NCBI GenBank assembly: GCA_951217055.1
Contig: OX578276.1
Location: forward strand, 31,705,505 to 31,769,504
Direction of reading: 5' to 3'
Source of the DNA: Gerris lacustris
Lineage: Eukaryota > Arthropoda > Insecta > Hemiptera > Gerridae
Length of the DNA: 64,000 nucleotides
Under the pieces are notes generated by a model that made no database searches, was not told the origin of the DNA, and saw nothing but the letters and a program-made list of their open reading frames with translations. A program made the position numbers and the translations under genes. Position 1 is the first letter of the stretch. Each line of letters begins with the position of its first letter. Shown here piece after piece: positions 23,811-35,515 of the stretch.

Positions 23811-25009
23811 CATTGTTTGGCAATTGTAAGAAGGAAAATAATAGAATAACAAAAAGTTCACTTATTTACTTTGGTTCTTATTCCAAATAATTGATCATTA
23901 ATAAGTCAAGGAAGTGGCTAGTTTTTTTAAGGAGTTTGGTCAGGACAAACATAGCTATCGTTTCCTTTTATTACTATCGATTATAATGCTACATACTTTG
24001 TACGAAACAGAAACTGGCTTGGTATTTTTCAGTATTTTTTATGTCTTCTGGTTATTATTTAATTTTTCAAGATAAATAAAGTATAGGACAAAATAAACTT
24101 ATATTAAGAAAGGATTCATACACAAAATGACTCTTCACGAAATAATTAATTGTTATATAATTATTGTAAAATAAAAATAATTGTTTTACTTGAGTCCTAC
24201 CAATATAAGCTACATACTTGGTTTTATATCTGATGTAGACCCCCTCCCCGCCATTTTTTAAATCTAGTGCTTCCATAATAGGCTCTGATGCTTAATGCCT
24301 TATACAGGCTGAAAGCTGCTTTAATAAATAAACCAGTATTATTTTATTGGAGAGAATGTTTATATGAATTCATTATTAGATATTTAATTTCTAAAATACA
24401 TTATGACAGTGTGTCTGTGGGTCTGAAATGGTAATTTTAGTTGTAGTACCAAAGTACATAGGTATTCCATATGTATTATTAGTAATAGCCATCTAATTAT
24501 AATTAGGATTTAATAGATTCATTATTTTTATCTAAAAAAGGTAACATTCTTTGTTTTTATTGTCAACTTTCAACATTTATTACATATTATGTATTTATAT
24601 GTCTGCGTGATTGTGTATTTTAGAACTAGGCAAGATTTTTTTTTTTTTTAAAAAAAAGAATAAAATTATTTTCCAAAAACGGTTTAGATTTTAATTAATT
24701 ATTTTAGAGTAAAAGGGGAGCCGTCCACTGGAATTGTTTTCAGCCATTTACAGCCGTTTGACGGAAGCCCAGCAACAAACCCGAAAATTTGTTTTCTGGA
24801 GCGGGTTTTCGTCAGTAATGGCCACAGAGGCATAGAGGACTCCGGTTCTTGTTGGCACCTTTAAGGGTCTAAATTCGCAGTAATTTTTTCGTTGGAATAT
24901 ATTTCTTAGATGTTGATGAGATGATGTTGTTGGAAAGTACATTTGTGACGAGCAGAAGTATATGAAGGTTATAACAGAAGTAGGTTTCCTCCTCAATTGC
25001 AACAATCTA
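21989..25009. other. RDH-A intron 1, repeat fragments
   Basis: Holds a truncated tRNA-like SINE (22185-22520, with TGTCTGTCTG near 22291 and 'gttccgacgat' near 22472) and AT-rich sequence. The ~70-bp MITE fragment at 23200-23272 and (AT)n at 23722-23803 follow. A relatively GC-rich stretch at 24715-25000 has an 85-codon open frame that I do not recognise. Confidence 0.55.
23722..23803. repeat. (AT)n microsatellite
   Basis: About 82 bp of AT dinucleotide repeat. Confidence 0.97.
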
Positions 25010-25862
25010 AATTATCTAAATATAGATATTCAACATCCACTTTCAATTTAGATATTTACAGTCAAGCATTAATTAATAATAAAATCGATGCTAAATTGTC
25101 TAAATACAGATATTCAACATTAACTCTCAATTTAGATATTTACAGTCAATTATTAATTGAAAATAAAATTGATACCTAATTGTCTAAATACAGATATTCA
25201 ACATCCACTCTCAATTTAGATATTTAAAGTCAAGTATTAATTAAAAATGAAATCGATACTAAATTGACTAAATACAGATATTCAACATCCACTCTCTATT
25301 TAGATATTTACAGTCAAGTATTAATTAAAAATTAAATCGATGCTAAATTGTCTAAATAAAGATATTCAACATCCACAAAAAAAAAAAAAATATATACAAA
25401 AAAAAAAAAAAAAATTGTGCTAAATTGTCTAAATACAGATATTCAACAGTCACTTTCAATTTAGATATTTACAGTCAAGTATTAATTAATAATAAAATCG
25501 ATGCTAAATTGTCTAAATACAGATATTCAACATCCACTTTCAATTTAGATGTTTAAAGAAAAATATTAATTAAAAATAAAATTGATGCTAAATTGTCTAA
25601 ATACAGATATTCAACATTAACTCTCAATTTAGATAGCTACAGTCAAGTATTAATTGAAAATAAAATTGATACTTAATTGTCTAAATACAGATATTCAACA
25701 TCCACTCTCAATTTAGATATTTACAGTCAAGTATTAATTAAAAATGAAATCGATACTAAATTAACTAAATGCCGATATTCAACATCCACTCTCTATTTAG
25801 ATATTTATAGTCAAGTATTAATTAAAAATAAAATCGATGCTAAATTGTCTAAATACAAATAC
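25010..25862. repeat. 84-bp tandem repeat, about 11 units
   Basis: Units start near 25010, 25094, 25178, 25262, 25346, 25427, 25511, 25595, 25679, 25763 and 25847 at 'aaattgtctaaatacagata'. The period is 84 bp, an exact 28 codons, so stretches read KYRYSTSTLNLDIYSQ in one frame. Stops such as TAA in 'acctaattg' break that frame in several units. An A-rich insert interrupts the fifth unit (25377-25412). It is best called a satellite-type array. Confidence 0.92.
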
Positions 25863-26704
25863 TGAATAATATTGACATACAAATTGAAGCAATTAAATAA
25901 AAACAAAAAAAAAAATGAAAATATGAGAACTGCGTTTGTGGCAGATCAGGGAGTTCGGCCAAGTAGAGCTGAAACATCCTTTTAAATCCAGATTTTTTGA
26001 GGCGTCGGCCTTGTTCGGCCAAACTACCCGAACAAGTTTGACGCAATGCACGCGGTCCCATTATTGTCTATATTAGGGGATCGTTCGACCCAATTCAGTT
26101 TTATTTAACTTCTAATTATTATTATGAGAAATTTTGATCAGACCGATTCTTTTATCTCTCTCTTTTTCGATGCTGTGTAGAACAGTAAAATTATGTATTT
26201 TTAGAGAGTTTAATTTCTATTATGCGGAAAAGGCACATTTTGGTTGTAGAAAATTAGAACCGATGGAATTTTTACTTGAAGACCCCACTTTTTCGGGGGT
26301 CAAAAGGGAAATTTTGGGGGTTTTTGTTCATTATTTAGAAAATTAAGTCAGTAATCAAAATATTAGTTTTGTTTATAAAATAGGTTTACGTTTTATAACC
26401 TTATCAGTTCTTGTTTTCTATTTCTAAAATATACATTTTTGCTTCTAAGCTTGCCGAAGGCAACGGAAGCATTGTGACCAATTTAAAGAATAACGTTTTT
26501 TGATGGCTCAAAAATTTAATTTAAAAAAATATAAATGTTTTACAGAGATCAGAGAAAATGTTGGTCTCGAGTCTGTCCGTCAACCTTTTTGAGAATCACT
26601 AAGTTAAAAAAACTAATCGTCCGATTTTAACGAAATTTGGATAGTAGGTCATTATTAGCCCACTGTTGGACCCATATTAATTTCAATCGACTGCATACAT
26701 TTTT

Positions 26705-27405
26705 ATGGTCCTTAGGCAAAATCAAGGACCCTTATATTTTCCTACGTGTGTCTGTCCGTCCGTCCGGTCCCCTGTTCTCACGGCTACACCTTTCGTCCGA
26801 CCACTTTGAAATTTGGCATGTATGTGTCTTGTACCTACCCACATATTTTAAAAATATAGCGACTTGAAAAAAATATTTTTCAAAAAAGTTAGAGTAAAAA
26901 AACTTAAGGGTTAACATTTTTTTATTTTTTTTCGACACCGTGAGGGGTATCATATGAAAGGGTACGTCGAGCTAATTACAAGAATATATAATTCTTTGGT
27001 TTTAACTTTGATAGGGCGAGCGTAGGCGAGTTTGAAGCGGGTGTAAAAACCCCCCTCTATCTCGCTTATGTGAAGTGCAAAAAATCTAAAAAGTGCCGGA
27101 ACATTCTTCGACCAAAAGTAAAGAAGAATATTATTTTATTTTTTATTGACAAAATACGTTTTTTTATAACTATGGTCTTTTCGATGTATTTATATGGTTG
27201 TTGTCCGGATCAGTGGCAAAAAAATACTTTATCGGAAGTTTGTTTATGTGTTTTGAGAATATCAGACCCATAGGATAGTTCAAAGTAAGCTTTTTAGCAT
27301 TTTAAAAAACACCATCAATACAATAGGTTACTACTTAAACTATACAGGGTTGCCTACGGACCCTCGCTGTGTGCTGACTAGCACACACTTGACCTGTTTA
27401 TTTAT
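26705..27405. repeat. Dispersed repeat, inverted mate of 5957-6668
   Basis: The left end carries 'aaggacccttatattttcc' and the (TCCGTCCG) tract followed by 'cactttgaaatttggcatg'. The right end carries 'ctgtgtgctgactagcacac'. It matches 5957-6668 in reverse complement over ~700 bp. Upstream, 26560-26700 is a piece of the other (GTCT)n family. Confidence 0.75.
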
Positions 27406-27442
27406 TTGTTTAAACATAAGTGTGAACTATTGCTTCCTCTTA

Positions 27443-27607
27443 AGGGCCCCATACACGGTCAAAATGTTTGTGCAAACATTTTGACTGTATATGGGGCTGT
27501 TTGATGTTTCCGCAAACATGATATTGGACGTTTATGGCTTAAATTTGCCCGACATCAGGTTTCCGCAAACATCATGTTAGCGACAAATGTTTGATTGTGT
27601 AGGGGCC
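27443..27607. mobile_element. PIF/Harbinger-like MITE, 165 bp
   Basis: Ends AGGGCCCCATACACGGTCAAA-like on the left and GTGTAGGGGCCT on the right, flanked by TTA (27440-27442) and TCA (a one-base change, 27608-27610). The interior is rich in 'tttgcgcaaac' hairpins. The better preserved relative is at 61093-61253. Confidence 0.75.
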
Positions 27608-27986
27608 TTCACGCATGCGAAAATACATTTTTCTGTATTTAATTAACACCTATATCTTTAAAAGTACTCATCCGATTTTAAATAAATTTGAATAATTTGA
27701 CAAAAGTAGCCTATAGCTGGACCTATTATAATCATTTTAACCGTCTTTTAATCGCTCATTTCATTTTTTATAAAATAAAAATTAATCCCCTTTTGGAATC
27801 GAAACTGATCCTCACAACAACGCCACACTTTGGATTCCTATAGCAGGACCACATTATGTTATAATCATGTGTCCAATAATAGGACACTAGTATACTATGT
27901 GCCACACTAATTAGCAGACTTTTTCACACTATTAGTATTCAGTTTTTTTTAAGTTTTTGGTAGTTTTCATACTACGGAAAGTTAAA

Positions 27987-28168
27987 TTTTAATTTAAATC
28001 AAATTATAATTATTATTAACTACGGGAAACAGACAGTGAAAAATACACTCCTGTGCCGGGATTTGAACCACGGGCCTCTATATTTCCAGTATATCCCGGC
28101 ACAGGAGTGTATTTTTCACTGTCTGTTTCCCGTAGTTAATAATAATTATAATTTGATTTAAATTAAAA
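27987..28168. repeat. Perfect 75-bp inverted repeat around a SINE fragment
   Basis: Arms 27987-28061 and 28094-28168 are exact reverse complements, with a 32-base spacer that contains 'tttgaaccacgggcc', a tRNA-like B-box region. The arms consist of the SINE body ('tttcccgtagttaataat'). The SINE has therefore been copied back on itself, giving a hairpin. Confidence 0.93.
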
Positions 28169-30200
28169 CTATTAGTATTTTGCCGTGTAAAATGTTTATT
28201 ATTATTGTACTATGTGGTAATCGCAGGCGTTTTTTAATTCGTGTTAATATTATGAATTAATTTTTAGATAAATTCTTCAATAATCAAACATACAATAGTG
28301 ATTTAATCTGTGAGTTATTAAGGATTCTAAGGAATAAAAATTCTTCGAAATAGCAAAAGGAAAGTCCATGGTTTATTTTAGAATTTATTGAGTAAAAAAA
28401 AACCTAATGATAAAAGGATATTCATAAATATAATTTTACACTAAAATGATTCAAAATATGGTTGTTATTAAAGTGGGGGGGGGGGATTATACATATATAT
28501 TTATATATTTTATATCGTAATAAAATGATTGTGAGTCATATCAGTGATGCAGACAATCGAGGTGAGTCCAGACTAAAGGTCAGAGAGTTGAGATATACAC
28601 GTATATCTCTAGACCGGTCTTACCTTAACCGGTAACCGGTAAACCTCCCACGGACCGGACTAAACGGACTAACAAAATAAAACAACTCGGCTAACAGTGA
28701 ACTCGCACTGCTTCCCCTTGGCTTGCACAAACCAACTCTTCCACTTTCAAACTAAATCTCCTTGCTAATGGTCCTTTAACCATTATTTCTTTTTTTTATT
28801 TTGAAGAAGATTATTATTTTGAAAAAAATTAAAGTCGATAATGATCATCGTGGTCATTCTTAGAAAAGCAGCATCCTTTAACAAATTATTTACCATTAAC
28901 TTAAGCCATTCGCTTTTGAAAATTTAAAGACATTTTTTTTTCCTTTGTCTTATTTTCTTAGACGTTTTAAAAAAACCCGAGCACATATATATAAAATATA
29001 TTTTTGAATGTAACGAAACGGACTGAAGCTGATTTACTAGAACTAATTCTAATAAAAAAAAGGACGTATTAAGATAAAATCACCTTGAGAAATCTAGGAG
29101 ATGAACCCGACCAGCAACACGTTCCCGGAACGTGGTCAGTCGTCAACGTGACACCAGACAGTCAGAAACCTTATAATTCATCAGTGGAGCATTCCCCCCC
29201 CCCCCCCCCCCCCCCCATGTTACATCCCCCCCCCCCCTCTGTTACATCAAATACAAGTTTACAAGTAAAAAATCGGTCCCAGACAATCTTTCTCATACAC
29301 AATTTCACAAAAAATTGTACAAAAATAATCATAAAAATAATTTCACCTCGGCGGGGAATCAAACCCGGCCTCTCTCTGTCCGCGTTTAAAGCTATTTTCT
29401 CAGGAACTAGATTTTTCTCGGGAAAACGGCTTATATCGTTAGGTTTGTATTTAAATGGACTACACTTTAAAAATTTTCTAATCAAAATCGTCGGAACCGT
29501 TTGCGAGAAATACATTTTTTTCACATTGTTTCAGAGTTTTTGGGGGGTAGCGCCTCCAAAATTCATTTCTCGATTTCGCCGGGGGGTATGATTTTTTCTG
29601 AACATATATTCCAAATTTCGTCAAAATTTGGAATATATGTTTCGTCTATAAATATATGTTCGTCTATAAATTTCGTCAAAAGACATTTTTTAAAAACCAC
29701 TTTTTTGGACTCAAGGGACCTCAAAACGTGTAAATCCATCAAAATCGAATTTTTGCGCCATCACAATACTTTCTCTTTATGTGAGAAAATAAAATACATC
29801 AAATACAAGTCTTTACATTTTTAGTTTTGGGACATAGCAGTTCAATAATAATTTATTCATTTCTTAAGTTAATATAAGAAATAAATAAAAATAATTATAA
29901 ATGAAAATATGAATTAAAAAAACAATCGGTACGACAAATCGAAAGAAACTTTCTTATATTTATATTAAGACTAAATATTTTAAATAGAATAATGTTTAAG
30001 TTAATCAATTCATTTTAAAACACATTTAAAATATATTAAAAAATAGACTGCCAATTGGTGTGGCACATAGCTTCCTCGCATCGTATCTTTATGCTTTTAC
30101 AAGCTAATAATCTCTAATTTGTTTAATTGTTTCTCTCCTTTTTTTAATCTGTCAAAATTGGTTTGTCTTTTTACATAAATTAAAGAATCAATTTAGCAAA
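28169..30200. other. RDH-A intron 1: C-runs, inverted SINE copy
   Basis: 28169-29080 is mainly AT-rich, with a G-run (28477-28487) and an unusual GC-rich patch of 'ccggt' repeats at 28610-28670. 29085-29190 has higher GC and a coding-like frame that ends in C-runs (29192-29236). 29345-29790 is an inverted copy of the tRNA-like SINE, with the B box read on the minus strand near 29355-29370. Confidence 0.5.
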
Positions 30201-30529
30201 AGTTAAAGAGCGCAGACGGTTTAAATTTATCTGGTGCTATCTGCGGGTTACTTTCGATAAACTATATGTATAAGTTTCACATGAATCAGATAAGAACTTT
30301 TGAAGCTATAGATGTAAATAAATGTATGTTTGTGCGATTATGGAAGAGAAAGAAATAGGCGCAAAAGGTTGAAAGTTGTAACTTATATGGGACCAACAAT
30401 GGACTAGTTGTGACCTACCATCTAAATTTTATTAAAATCGGACGTGTAGTTTTTAAGATATGTTGGTTCGCAAAAATTGAACGACAGACATGGAACCAAT
30501 AATGTTCCCTGATGTCTGAAACGGATTTC

Positions 30530-30825
30530 TGTCTTGGAAATTTTTGAAATCGGAGACATAAAATATTTTCGTTCTTCAGAACGATCACGTAGCTTCCATT
30601 ACCTTCGGTAAGCTCGGAAGCAAAAGTGGTTGTTTGTTTACTTCAATAGCGCATATACTAACAACTTCGAGGTTGATTTTATGTATTTTAGGTGTTGAAT
30701 CAGCTCGTTATGTACGAGTATTTACATCGCGATACAGAATAGCCTATAATGCTTTTGTACATATATATTTATAGATGTAATGTGTAGGTCTGTGGAAATG
30801 TTACTACTACTATACTCAGCTGGTT
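30530..30825. repeat. Dispersed repeat, inverted mate of 34084-34375
   Basis: About 295 bp nearly identical to the reverse complement of 34084-34375, including 'cttcggtaagctcggaagc', 'gttatgtacgagtatttac' and 'ctactatactcagctgg'. The surrounding 30200-31500 consists of more copies of the same (GTCTGTC)-bearing family in both orientations. The C-run at 31571-31599 is part of that debris. Confidence 0.8.
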
Positions 30826-31741
30826 GTTATGTATATATGGTTGCGGAGCTCCTCACATCACAGGCTAACGGGTTTGTGTTATCGGTTTTAGTTTGTGCAA
30901 TCACCACTCCCTTGTAGCTAACATAAGCCTTGCTGAACTTTAGAATTTAGAATGCAAATAGGTCGCTTTTATTGCTTCCGAGCTTACTGAACTGCAACGG
31001 AAGCTATATGTGATCTTTCTGATCATTTTTAAGGTCTCCGACTTCAAAAATTCCAAGACAGAAACCGTTTCAGACACCGTTCCGTCTGTCGGTCTGTCGT
31101 ACAATTTTTGCGAACCAGCATATCTCAAAAGCTAATCGTCTGATTTTAATGAATTATGGATGGTAGGTCATAATAGCCCATTGTAGGTCCCATATATGTT
31201 TCAACCCATTAGGTTCTCTTCCACATGTGCACAAACATGCATTATTTACAGCTATATCTTCAAAAGCAATCATCTGATTGTTTTGAAATTTGGATGGTTT
31301 GTAGAAAGCAGCTGCAGATATCCCCAAATTAATTTGTCAGTGTAGTCAAAACAATTTCGACAGATTTAAAAGAGAAAAGGGGGAAAATAATGAAATAAAT
31401 TAGATAATATTAGCCTGTATAAACAATACATCAATAAAATACATGATAGTGTGCGAGGGAGCTATGTGCCACACTATTTGGCAGACTATTCCAGGTGTGC
31501 ATAAATGTTTATTAACACCTTTAACTTTAAAAGCGCTTATGTGATTTTAAACAATTGGGATGGTATGTCGAATATCCCTCACCCCCCCCCCCCCCCCCCT
31601 CTACAGATGGCCCCGTATTAATCATAATCGTTAGCTTTCATTAAATGTTGCTAAGTTAATATTTTTATGTACCTATGTAAGAAACAAAACAATATTTACC
31701 GATTTAAAAAAAGGGGTAGGACATTAAATTAATTAGATTAA

Positions 31742-32412
<671 letters not shown>

Positions 32413-32904
32413 AGTAGGTCGTAAAATCTTAACATAATTTAAAAATAAGAGATAGGACCCGAGAAAGCTATGTGCCCCACTAATTGGCAGATGGTTTTAC
32501 TAACCATCCAAATTTCATTCTAATTTAACTAGTAGGTTTTATGATAATATGGTGGTTTGATAAACATTTAACACATAGACCGGCAGACACGAGATCAAAA
32601 ATGTCTCCTCATGTTTAAAACGAATTTTTGCATTTAGAGACAAAAATGTTTTTTTTTAATAATTCAAAATTTGGTTTGGAATTTTTTTAACTTCTTCTAT
32701 CTTAACTATCCTTATTTGATTCCCATATCTATTTTGAATTTCCTTGTGATCTCACTCTTTGGAAGCTATATGTTTAAACATATTTCGATCATAATTCCGA
32801 CATTTAGAGGTCCTTATATAAATTCCACCCTTTCCTTATTTTAGATTTTTTAAAGAGTTATTATCTCTATATTCCACTTGTTTGCACTATCGATTATAAT
32901 TTTT

Positions 32905-33680
32905 ACTACGTTTTTATTAGCTTGCTTTCTTGTTTGTTTGTCCGGTACAAATCTTGCAATAGATTTTTAACTAACTTCCCGAGTACCTAAACATTTGAAA
33001 CCTTTAGAATAGCTCAGAACACGATGACAATGCATTATTTGAATACTTTTAGCTATCTTTCAGCAGAATTTAATTAGTTTTCAGCGAATTTTGCTGTATG
33101 GAAAGTAAGTTCGGAAAAACTCCGCAAGTTATTTTATTTGTTTTGACATATCCCATAGTATTTACAATCTTCATTTTGACGGGTTCCAAATTTGTGATTA
33201 TTTTTATTAAAGAGGCAAACATTGAATGACAGCAAAAAGTAAACAAAGAAATAAATTAATTGACGTGGGACACCCAGGTTAGTTTACACTTGTATCCTAG
33301 GTATAGGTATAATTTTTCTTGCATCTGTACTTCTCTACTTGTACACATTTTTCTTCTCTTACTGTACCTACACAGGGACATATCAATGGCACGGTTTAGA
33401 TTCGGTGTTGGTGAGATCCGTTGTACAAAGATTTGTCCTTTTATAGGTTTAACATGAGCTCTTTAGAATCTAAAGAGCTCATGTTAAACCTAATGTTAAT
33501 CTAAAGTTTAGATGGTTGTCATTATTATGTGAAGTAAATAAATTCGGAACTATGTATTTTTTTCACTAACATTATATATAACTATAACTAACAATGACAA
33601 TTATATTATCAACATTACATATGATTCAACAGAAAATTTAAAAACTTAGTATATAAAAAGTTCTTTTTATCTTGTAATTA
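32905..33680. repeat. Dispersed repeat, direct mate of 18310-18840
   Basis: Same element as 18310-18840, with two extra segments: 33240-33375 and 33415-33555. The second carries a perfect palindrome (33445-33491). Confidence 0.8.
33445..33491. repeat. 47-bp perfect palindrome
   Basis: Arms of 23 bp, starting aggtttaacatgagctc, around a single central base. The hairpin contains two GAGCTC sites. Confidence 0.93.
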
Positions 33681-33892
33681 TTTTAAATCTTAATTTTAGA
33701 ACCTTGCGTTCTATACAATGCATGCGCCTAAATAATTTTAATACTATACCGCATTACATTAAGGTGAAGCTGTCACTGAATTCTCAAGGAGCTTAATTCC
33801 ATTTATTTTACGTCTCAATCGACACATTTACAACTATGACAGGGACTGAGGATCGGGCTTTTTACTCATCTGCTCGATGTGATCATCAGTGT

Positions 33893-33965
33893 AAAACACG
33901 TCTCACCTCTCTGGGATTTGAACCTGATCGACCTACGTTCGTGGTTTTGACCTAGGTATTAGGCA
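33893..33965 (-). repeat. tRNA-derived SINE fragment
   Basis: On the minus strand 'gatcaggttcaaatcccag' contains the pol III B box GGTTCAAATCC. Upstream sequence is only weakly tRNA-like. No acceptor stem can be drawn. Confidence 0.5.
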
Positions 33966-34083
33966 ATTTGCGAGAACGCTAATAATTTAACTCGGCAAAG
34001 CCGATCGCCGATCACCGACATGTTACTATAATATAAATATTGGTTGCTGTTTTTGCTTCCGAGCTTACCGAAGGTAACGGGAG

Positions 34084-34375
34084 CTATGTGATAACAACCA
34101 GCTGAGTATAGTAGTAGTAACATTTCCACAGACCTACACATTACATCTATAAATATATATGTACAAAAGCATTATAGGCTATTCTGTATCGCGATGTAAA
34201 TACTCGTACATAACGAGCTGATTCAACACCTAAAATACATAAAATCAACCTCGAAGTTGTTAGTATATGCGCTATTGAAGTAAACAAACAACCACTTTTG
34301 CTTCCGAGCTTACCGAAGGTAATGGAAGCTACGTGATCGTTCTGAAGAACGAAAATATTTTTATGTCTCCTATTT
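34084..34375. repeat. Dispersed repeat, inverted mate of 30530-30825
   Basis: See 30530-30825. The two copies are ~3.3 kb apart in opposite orientation and nearly identical, so they could pair as a large stem. Confidence 0.8.
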
Positions 34376-34705
34376 CAAAAATTCCAAGACAGAAATCCAT
34401 TTCACGCACATAAGGGAACATTTTTGGTTTCGTGTCTGTCTGTCACTCAATTTTTGCGAACCAACATATCTTAAAAACTAATCGTCCGATTTTAATTTAA
34501 TTTAGGTGGTAGGTCATAAGTAGCCCATTGTTGGTCTCATATTATAGGTTTTAAACTTCTGCGCCTATTTGCTTCTCTTCAACATGCGCACAAACATACT
34601 TTTTTCTACGATTGATACGAAATATAAACATTGTATCTCTGTTTAGATGCGTAGAAAGTGATTCTTTACTTAATTGTATTCATTGCGCATGCGCGTCTCA
34701 TAGTT

Positions 34706-34761
34706 CTGAAGAATTCTTCTTCTTTACCACCCTAGGGCGGTAAAGAAGAGGAATTCTTCAG
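34706..34761. repeat. 56-bp palindrome, near perfect
   Basis: Starts ctgaagaattcttcttct and returns through 'ccctaggg' to gaggaattcttcag. It has few mismatches. It immediately precedes the transposon-like 5' leader and ATG at 34860. Confidence 0.85.
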
Positions 34762-34859
34762 TTTTACGCACGATTAGTGAGTTTGTTTACATTTAAGAAA
34801 ACTAATTTGGTGTTCGTTTATTAACGTAACTGTTTATATCGAGTTTTTAGTGAAAAACA

Positions 34860-35012
34860 ATGAATGAATCAAGAGACTTTGACGAAATTGTGGAGAATAA
34901 TACTCCTCCAGAAATAATTAATTCGGCAAAAAATACAACTCAAGAATTAATGCCATCTTTATAAAGAGAGAAATACGAACTTGCATACAGCAAGTTTATT
35001 TTTTTCTGTAAT
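34860..35012 (+). pseudogene. Relic of transposon-encoded N terminus, possibly Crypton-type recombinase
   Basis: An ATG at 34860 opens a frame beginning MNESRDFDEIVENN and running 34 codons to a TAA at 34962. Reading on past the stop gives REKYELAYSKF. The pattern (acidic N terminus, then LLPS, K/R-x-KYE-x-AY-x-x-F) recalls the N terminus of tyrosine-recombinase-like (Crypton-type) proteins common in insect genomes. That comparison is from memory of the family and has not been searched. After about residue 48 the resemblance ends. A short foldback (35043-35175, cgcaactcgtgcg... to ...gactcgacgcg) follows. It is too short for a functional gene and lies in RDH-A intron 1 on the opposite strand. 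Confidence 0.4.
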
Positions 35013-35393
35013 TATTATTTAAATCTAACAATCGTAGATAAAGTACGGTACGCAACTCGTGCGAAAACGGCATTTTGCATTGCTCGTGTGGATTTACTAC
35101 CCTCGCTATCGCTCGGGTGCAAACTCCACACTCGCATGCAAAATGCTACTTTCTGCACTCGACGCGTAATGTACTATTATTTACACCTATATCTTCAAAA
35201 GTATACGCATCTGATCCTGTATGAAATTTGGATGGCTTGTCAAAAGTAGACCACAGATTGTAAATGATTAATTTCAACCGTCTGCGCTCTTTAACTTAAT
35301 AAATAAATTTTAAAAAAAAACTTTTTGTAAAAACTGTTTTTTCTTTGGTGGAAATAAATGATTATTATTAAATATAAAACAAAACTATCTTAC

Positions 35394-35515
35394 CTCTTGA
35401 ATACATATCAGCTGCTGTCTCAAATCCAATGCCGTTGTTACCTCCGGTAATTATTACAGTTTGTCCGTCCAGCCTTGATTTTGCCGAGTATTCTTTACTG
35501 CTGCCGCATCCCATA
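35394..35515 (-). CDS. RDH-A exon 1, SDR nucleotide-binding motif, frameshifted
   Basis: The ATG is at 35515 and the donor is GAG|gtaag at 35394. It encodes MGCGSSKEYSAKSRLDGQ, then, after skipping one base, TVIITGGNNGIGFETAADMYSRG. TGGNNGIG is the SDR TGxxxGxG dinucleotide-binding motif. The exon is 122 nt where RDH-B exon 1 has 121. The extra base is in an A4 run (gacAAAActg), and the unshifted frame reaches TAA ten codons later. The other frame has a stop just upstream of the ATG and no alternative start. The N terminus fits the N-myristoylation pattern (Gly2, Ser6, no Pro at 7), with Cys3 as a possible palmitoylation site, and no membrane segment is visible. Confidence 0.85.

Noticed and set aside
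23705..23890. Open frames of alternating Ile-Tyr (also at 31998, 46781, 46786, 53700, 53708, 57432)
   Set aside because: They are translations of (AT)n microsatellites.
24748..25005. 85-codon minus-strand frame as a gene
   Set aside because: No recognised domain, no splice context, and it runs into the 84-bp array.
25010..25862. CRISPR-like array
   Set aside because: The whole 84-bp unit is repeated with no variable spacers, and the DNA is eukaryotic.
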